Notes under the pieces: model-generated
Database searches by the model: none
What the model saw: the letters and a program-made list of their open reading frames with translations, nothing else
Told to the model about the DNA's origin: nothing
Translations under genes and position numbers: made by a program
Shown here: positions 50,507-54,888 of the stretch, in pieces
Layout: each line of letters opens with the position of its first letter
How positions within the stretch are numbered: position 1 is the stretch's first letter
Origin: Anaerotruncus sp. G3(2012)
Lineage (GTDB): Bacteria; Bacillota; Clostridia; Oscillospirales; Ruminococcaceae
Direction: 5' to 3'
Assembly (NCBI RefSeq): GCF_000403395.2
Contig: NZ_KE159678.1
Coordinates: 43,033 to 97,920 of the forward strand
Length of the DNA: 54,888 bases

Positions 50507-52087
50507 TTATTGCGGCATGGGAACCGCCATGGCAAGGCCCCGCATGATGTACTCTACACATGGGATGGCGACGGAATTCCCCAGAGCCTTATAGCGTGAG
50601 GAGTCGGAGGCTCCCGGCAGGTCTGTCCAAAAATCGGGAAACCCCTGAAGCCTCTCACATTCCAGCGGCGTCAGCCTTCGGATGAGCAGCGGCCTTTCGC
50701 TCTCCGTCTCCTGTAGGATAAGGTCGGTAGCGTCTTTATGCTGATGTACGCTCTGGGTAGAAGCGGTATCATCGTCCCGGAATACATCCACCCTCTGGCG
50801 GGAGAATACCGCATGATGATCCGTAGCGGTAAGTGTATAAGCGATACCCTCCTGACAGCCCAAACCGTTGCCGCCGTTTTGAGGCTGACGGTCGATAGCG
50901 TTGCCGGAGATGCAGATTGGTTCCGGCAGATACAGTGCGAGGGGTAGATTGTTGCCTCCAGTACCCGCCCGAGCAGATAGGGTGGGCGATACCGGATGAG
51001 GGCCGGTATAGCGGGCATCAATGCCATGGTTTTCGAATAAGACTGGCTGATTGCTCCCGCTCATTCCAGCGGCTGCGGTAATCGTTGGGTAGATCCCGAC
51101 CATGATTTCATCGCCGCCCTGCTGCGTACCCATGACCAGAGGCTGGTTATTTCCGCCTTGGCCAAAGGATGCAGACACCGTTTGAGTGACATCGACTGGC
51201 CCCTGAAACCGGGTATCCTGCCCATGGTTGTCAAAAACCAGCGGCTGATGCCCATGCTCCTGGGCCCGCAGTGTCCCTGCCACATCTTCTGAGCAGGCCA
51301 TGACGCCGCCGCCCTGATCATTGAGGCAGAGTACAGACGGCACCATATTGGTTCCGCTCTCTGCGGCTTTCAGCGTGGGAGCGATTTCCTCCTGATAGCC
51401 GATCCCGCCCGCCGAAGGAGCGGCTCCGGCGCAGAAACCGGCAGTCAACACACAGGGGTATCCCTGCCCAGCCTGTCCACCCCCTCCGCTGAGGGAGGTA
51501 TGGCGCTCCGGTGTCAGGAAGCAGTCCCCGTTGCCCTTGCTGACTACACCGGCCACAAACAGCAGACCGGCAGGATTCCGACCACCGCCGCCATCCGCAC
51601 TGGCCAAGGTGGGTGCTTTGCTCTCCGGGGTAAAGATGCGGGCCTGCTGGGTATCCCAGGGAGTGAGACAGTCCTGCGCAATAAAAGTCTGCTGCTTCAT
51701 TCCCGGCTGGGCGCTCAACGCGCCGGCCACATCGTGGAGATCCCGCACCTCGTCCCTTTGGTTTGCGGCGAAGGCTATGGGGTCAGAGGATGGAGCCGCC
51801 AAGGGAATCAGCCCCGCCTGAGCCATCAACGCCGACTTCAGCTGAGGCGGCAGTTCCTTCCCGCGCTCTCCCGCCCTGCGCAGGATACCCAGGCAGGCTG
51901 TCCTGCTTAAATAGTATTTGCGGGGCGGAGCCTCCTGCAAAATCTGCGACAAGGAAAATACGTCTTCTTCGTTGAGGGGTGCGGGGCCAGTATTGAGCAT
52001 CGAAGACCCGCCAGGCCAGGGAGAAACCAGTTCCCAATACGATTCGCCCAGCAGGTTGCCACGCCCAGGGGTGAGGTCCAGGGACAT
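50507..52087 (-). CDS. C5 cytosine methyltransferase, second half (LSQIL and motifs IX-X)
   Basis: A long frame (open to 52243; possible starts ATG 52087 or ATG 52000, neither with a good ribosome site). Near its start it has SLSQILQEAPPRKYYLS and CLGILRRAGERGKELPPQLK, a conserved block of phage-type DNA methylases. Then come repeated glycine-rich segments (NQRDEVRDLHDVAGALSAQP), and at the end RRLTPLECERLQGFPDFWT (motif IX) and YKALGNSVAIPCVEYIMRG (motif X). The catalytic Cys motif is in the other half-gene. It probably pairs with the first half, or is made by a +1 frameshift. Confidence 0.75.
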   Translation of the reverse strand: MSLDLTPGRGNLLGESYWELVSPWPGGSSMLNTGPAPLNEEDVFSLSQILQEAPPRKYYLSRTACLGILRRAGERGKELPPQLKSALMAQAGLIPLAAPSSDPIAFAANQRDEVRDLHDVAGALSAQPGMKQQTFIAQDCLTPWDTQQARIFTPESKAPTLASADGGGGRNPAGLLFVAGVVSKGNGDCFLTPERHTSLSGGGGQAGQGYPCVLTAGFCAGAAPSAGGIGYQEEIAPTLKAAESGTNMVPSVLCLNDQGGGVMACSEDVAGTLRAQEHGHQPLVFDNHGQDTRFQGPVDVTQTVSASFGQGGNNQPLVMGTQQGGDEIMVGIYPTITAAAGMSGSNQPVLFENHGIDARYTGPHPVSPTLSARAGTGGNNLPLALYLPEPICISGNAIDRQPQNGGNGLGCQEGIAYTLTATDHHAVFSRQRVDVFRDDDTASTQSVHQHKDATDLILQETESERPLLIRRLTPLECERLQGFPDFWTDLPGASDSSRYKALGNSVAIPCVEYIMRGLAMAVPMPQ

Positions 52088-52553
52088 GAGCGGTATCGCT
52101 TTTAACTCGGACGATCTCCTCGAGGACGATGCGGAAGTCCTCCCCCTTGGGGGTCCCTGAGCTGAATGCGCCGGGCACGTTCTCCCAGCACATCCATCGT
52201 GGGCGAACAGCGAGCCCTGTCCGTCCTCGTTCCATATCTGCATTCCGCATCTCCTTCACAATTCGAATTTGTTCCATAAAAAGGCCGGAACGGGAACCGG
52301 TCAAACCGGCCCTCGCTCCAGCCACACTGAGATCCTGACAGGGTGAGCCGCCGCAGATGAGGTCCACAGGCGGCAGTGCCGCCCCGTCCAGCTTGGTGAT
52401 GTCCCCCACATGGATCATGCCGGGAAAGCGGTGCTTTGTGACTTCGATGGGGAAGGCTTCGATCTCACTGGCCCACACAGGCGTGATCCCACTGCGAACC
52501 GCCGCCAGGGGGAAGCCGCCGATCCCATCGAAGAGGCTCCCCATAGTGAGCAT
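51783..52553 (-). CDS. C5 cytosine methyltransferase, catalytic half
   Basis: 256 residues from the ATG at 52553 (AGGAGG upstream). Motif I is MGSLFDGIGGFPLAA, motif IV with the catalytic Cys is GGSPCQDLSVAG, motif VI is ENVPGAF, and motif VIII is QRRRRIFLVADF. Motifs IX and X are missing and are found in the other, overlapping frame. The last part (residues about 185-256) shares its DNA with the LSQIL block of that frame. The protein methylates cytosine in an unknown sequence, if the halves cooperate. It lies 17 bases after the VirB6-like gene. Confidence 0.85.
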   Translation of the reverse strand: MLTMGSLFDGIGGFPLAAVRSGITPVWASEIEAFPIEVTKHRFPGMIHVGDITKLDGAALPPVDLICGGSPCQDLSVAGARAGLTGSRSGLFMEQIRIVKEMRNADMERGRTGLAVRPRWMCWENVPGAFSSGTPKGEDFRIVLEEIVRVKSDTAHVPGPHPWAWQPAGRIVLGTGFSLAWRVFDAQYWPRTPQRRRRIFLVADFAGGSAPQILFKQDSLPGYPAQGGRAREGTAASAEVGVDGSGGADSLGGSIL

Positions 52554-52569
52554 TTTTCTCCTCCTGTCC

Positions 52570-53436
52570 TTATTTCGCTGCCGCCTGCACAACGGTGCGG
52601 GTAGTATTGACGGCAGCCTGGGCGGTATAGACGGCGCTCATGATATTGGCTCTGGTGGTGGTGTCCAGACCGAAGGTCCCGGCGATCCTGGGTACCTCAC
52701 CCGCGGAGAGCATGAGACCCAGTCCCAGCAGAGCGTGGTCCTTAAAGACCATCAGGCCCGCTACCAAAATGGTGGATTGCAGGAAGGCCGTCAGGCACAG
52801 GCCAATCACCTGTTTGCTCCACTGGACAAAGCCGTCTGTGTAGCCTCTGGGGACGCTGAACATATAGAGGCTCCCCACGGCGATCTGGATGAGCAGGATG
52901 CCGCCTCGTTTGAGGTTGGCGAAAAAGACCTTAATCACAGCATAGGCCATCATGATGATGCAGAACAAAAGCATGATCGGGCTGGTGAGGACGCTCAGGC
53001 CAAAGCTGGGCGCGCCGGCCATATCCGCAAGGCTCTCCACGCTCATCAGTTCCTCGATGATCCGTTCTCCCGCAGTCCCGATGCTGGTTCCGGCCCCGGT
53101 CAGCCCGATTGAAAAAGTCCCCTGTAGGGAGACCGACAGGGAGTAGAGCCGCACAGGAACGACAGTGAACAGGCTGACCGCCAGAAAGCCCTTGATGGCG
53201 TTGAGGGCGGTCTGCTGGAGGTTGCCTCTGCCGGTTGAATACTCGATGCCGAACTCAAAGCCTGAGACCACCAGGCTGACGCCAAACAGCGCCCAGCCCA
53301 GCTGAGAGAAAAACAGGACGATGGCCTCCACCCAGTCCAGCGCGAACAGCTCCACGCCCATGTTCCCCATTTCAGCAAAGAAGTTGCCGAGGAAGCCTAC
53401 CACCTGCCCATAGAACCAGTCGATCAGATTGTCCAT
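52570..53436 (-). CDS. VirB6/TrbL-like membrane protein
   Basis: A 288-residue protein with about six to seven hydrophobic helices. It has a conserved-looking start (MDNLIDWFYGQVVGFLGNFF), a GFEFGIEYSTGRGNLQQTAL loop and a Thr/Ala-rich end. The size, topology and place between the pilin and VirB4 genes fit the VirB6/TrbL channel protein; I recall DUF6045 for close relatives. The ribosome site is weak. Another explanation is not apparent. Confidence 0.82.
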   Translation of the reverse strand: MDNLIDWFYGQVVGFLGNFFAEMGNMGVELFALDWVEAIVLFFSQLGWALFGVSLVVSGFEFGIEYSTGRGNLQQTALNAIKGFLAVSLFTVVPVRLYSLSVSLQGTFSIGLTGAGTSIGTAGERIIEELMSVESLADMAGAPSFGLSVLTSPIMLLFCIIMMAYAVIKVFFANLKRGGILLIQIAVGSLYMFSVPRGYTDGFVQWSKQVIGLCLTAFLQSTILVAGLMVFKDHALLGLGLMLSAGEVPRIAGTFGLDTTTRANIMSAVYTAQAAVNTTRTVVQAAAK

Positions 53437-53475
53437 GATGGTGGACGCTACAAAATCAAAGATAAATATTGAGAA

Positions 53476-53832
53476 TCACCTCATTTCCGTATCAGGCTCT
53501 TGGAAAAGACGCAGGTATTCCTCCGCCAATTCCCAGAGCCTGTCTATATCCAGCGTGGGACGGTAGATGTCCCAGTCCGCTTTTTCCCCGCAGTCAGGAG
53601 GCTTTTTCGTGCCGCAGGGCACATCCCAGGAGCGGATGGTGATGGAGTCCACAGGTCCGGTGCGCCGGTTCAGGACCGTCACCTGGATTCCGTCATAATA
53701 GCCGCCCCCAGAGGTGAGCGCGGCCTTTGTCAGAGTTTCCACGCCCAGCCGGATGCAGCAGACGCCGCCCAGACAGACAGCGTCCGGGCGGCGTTTGGCG
53801 ACGGCGTTCCGCAGTTCCTGTCCGAAGGGCAT
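53476..53832 (-). CDS. Hypothetical transfer-region protein
   Basis: A 118-residue protein with a VCLGGVCCIRLGVETLTKAA segment, an IQVTVLNRRTGPVDSITIRS strand-rich segment and an acidic helical end (LWELAEEYLRLFQEPDTE). Not recognised. It lies between the pilin and VirB6-like genes with 16 and 39 bases of spacing, so it is part of the transfer operon. Confidence 0.55.
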   Translation of the reverse strand: MPFGQELRNAVAKRRPDAVCLGGVCCIRLGVETLTKAALTSGGGYYDGIQVTVLNRRTGPVDSITIRSWDVPCGTKKPPDCGEKADWDIYRPTLDIDRLWELAEEYLRLFQEPDTEMR

Positions 53833-53848
53833 CCGCTGTCCGATCCCA

Positions 53849-54181
53849 TCAAATCCCGATGATGCCCCAGATATAGGAGGGAGCAGTGAGGGTGAAGACC
53901 AGGCAGGCGAAGAGGATCACCGGGCCGGTCCACTCGAACTGGCCATGCTTGCGGTAATCAAAGTACGCCATGCCCAGTTTGGTGAAGAAGGCGATGGCGA
54001 GGACCATGTCCAGCGCGGGGAAGACCACGTTCTCTACCACGGTCTTAATCTGGGTCGCCGCATCGGTCCAGGTGCTCTCCACGGCGGAGGCCACATCCCC
54101 GGCGGCGAAGGCGGGGGCGCAGCAGAGGGCCGCCACCACCATGGCGGCGGCAAGGATACGGAACATTTTCTTGAACTTCAT
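53849..54181 (-). CDS. VirB2-like pilin (DUF3852 type)
   Basis: A 110-residue protein. Residues 1-26 form a signal peptide ending in APAFAAG. The mature part has two hydrophobic helices (VVFPALDMVLAIAFFTKLGM and TGPVILFACLVFTLTAPSYI) separated by a short basic loop, the layout of VirB2/TrbC pilins. I recall DUF3852 for clostridial members. GGGAGG lies before the ATG at 54181; the longer frame to 54346 is not needed. Confidence 0.82.
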   Translation of the reverse strand: MKFKKMFRILAAAMVVAALCCAPAFAAGDVASAVESTWTDAATQIKTVVENVVFPALDMVLAIAFFTKLGMAYFDYRKHGQFEWTGPVILFACLVFTLTAPSYIWGIIGI

Positions 54182-54270
54182 GTTGATTTTCCTCCCTGTG
54201 TTCAAATCAAATTTACAGACGAGGAGCCGCCCTTGACAGGCGGCTCCCCATTCAGCATGGTCAGACCGGC

Positions 54271-54796
54271 TCAATAGCCGGTGCGAGGCAGGGGCTGGGC
54301 GGGCTTGTAGACCTTGGTGACCCATCTGCTGGTTGCCATGATCCACTGACCGTTGTACACACCGCCTACATCCGCCTGGTTGACGAACTGGGTCCCGCCA
54401 GTGAGCCAGGACACTACATTGCAGTACACCTTGGGCACCTCCACCTGGCGGAAATTGCCGGGGACGATCCCGAAGGAGACCATAAACTCCGTGACATACT
54501 CATTGGAGGCCAGACCCAGGGCGGCGGGAGAGGCGTCCAGCACATGGTTCTGCATGGTACTCAGGTTGTCGTACATGGTGCGGTACTCGCCGTTGAGATT
54601 GGTTTTGAACACGATCTTGTAATTCCCCTGGACGTTGTAGGTTCCGGTGACGATCTTGTCCAGCCGCACTGCCTGGGTGGGCAGAGTGTCCCTCCAATAG
54701 AAGGAGGTGAGCGCCGTGGTGGAATTGTTGGCGATGCCGGAGAAATCATAGCGTATCTGCTGGCCGGGCATAACCTCCACGAAGCCGGTTTTCTTA
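54271..54796 (-). pseudogene. Surface protein, C-terminal part, cut by an IS
   Basis: The C-terminal 174 or so residues of a larger protein; the IS at 54797 removes the rest. It has beta-rich repeats (VEVMPGQQIRYDFSGIANNS and KIVFKTNLNGEYRTMYDNLS) like the pilin-type and SpaA-type surface proteins of clostridial ICEs. It ends QPLPRTGY, an LPxTG-like sequence, with the stop directly after Tyr: there is no membrane helix or positive tail. The 5' part may lie beyond the window. Confidence 0.65.
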
Positions 54797-54888
54797 GAAC
54801 CTGTATTCACAAGGAGAAAAGAACGTGGTAAAATAGAGATATGGAAGAAAAAGGACGGGAGTCGTACCCTAGCGACTTGACAGATGAG
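54797..54888 (+). mobile_element. Second copy of the TTA-type IS5 element, left end
   Basis: The 92 visible bases are identical to 48265-48356 and in the same orientation, preceded by a TTA (54794-54796). The copy is cut by the window edge and interrupts the surface protein gene. Confidence 0.95.

Larger units (their letters stand above)
1..54888. mobile_element. Integrative and conjugative element, ends not seen
   Basis: Serine recombinases (4311-6554), an ImmA/ImmR control pair (8906-9894), coupling protein (27353-29200), relaxase (31458-33932), VirB4 (45206-47044), a VirB6-like protein (52570-53436) and a VirB2-like pilin (53849-54181) are the standard parts of an ICE. Recombination genes lie on the left and transfer genes on the right, nearly all on the minus strand. 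No pair of attachment sites is visible, and the transfer region is cut by the right window edge. The lactose/galactose cluster and immunity genes lie between the two functional ends, so they are probably cargo. An alternative is two partial elements flanking a chromosomal locus. Confidence 0.65.

Noticed and set aside
1-54888. A CRISPR array or known cas genes
   Set aside because: No regularly spaced direct repeats and no Cas motifs were seen.

Overview
The window looks like a Gram-positive gut anaerobe of the Clostridia, most likely an Oscillospirales-type genome. The reasons are strong AGGAGG ribosome sites with occasional GTG and TTG starts, moderately high GC, and a set of conjugation-associated families (DUF3848, DUF3852, DUF6103, DUF6329-like, MobP relaxase with Sel1 repeats, large serine recombinases) that I recall mainly from that group. 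No database was searched. Family names come from recalled motifs.

Almost the whole window reads as one integrative and conjugative element (ICE), most of it on the minus strand. Neither end can be placed. Bases 1-500 are the tail of an IS5-family element. Bases 1028-9894 are the recombination and control end: antirepressor-like and small genes, a metallophosphoesterase, one intact and one broken serine recombinase, a MazF/PemK toxin, a sigma-like protein split by a frameshift, a zinc ribbon protein, and an ImmA/ImmR (peptidase/repressor) pair with a visible promoter and operator. Bases 10059-12863 carry an immunity-like gene, a WYL regulator and a tandem SMI1/KNR4 protein, followed by an internally deleted insertion sequence (12901-13496).

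Bases 13569-24105 form a complete lactose/galactose module: lacZ, a GPH-family sugar transporter, galK, galT and galE in one minus-strand operon, a divergent AraC regulator, a ROK glucokinase, and a galM cut off after about 78 codons. Lactose would be imported, split by LacZ, and its galactose channelled through the Leloir pathway, while the kinase handles the glucose. This module lies between the recombinase end and the transfer end of the ICE, so it looks like metabolic cargo. Immunity and lipase genes follow (24126-26740).

Bases 27095-54796 are the transfer region: coupling protein (VirD4-like), TOPRIM primase-like protein, MobP relaxase and partner, several clostridial ICE DUF genes, an M23 peptidase, a PAPS-reductase-like protein, a Y-family polymerase with a YolD-like partner, VirB4, a VirB3/PrgI-like protein, a C5 cytosine methyltransferase split over two overlapping frames, a VirB6-like protein, a VirB2-like pilin and the C-terminal end of a surface protein.

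The element shows decay. Three insertion sequences hit the transfer region; two of them separate a ribosome-binding site from its start codon. One recombinase has an amber codon, the sigma-like gene lacks one base in an A tract, and the relaxase carries an in-frame palindromic repeat that also occurs 1 kb away in non-coding DNA.
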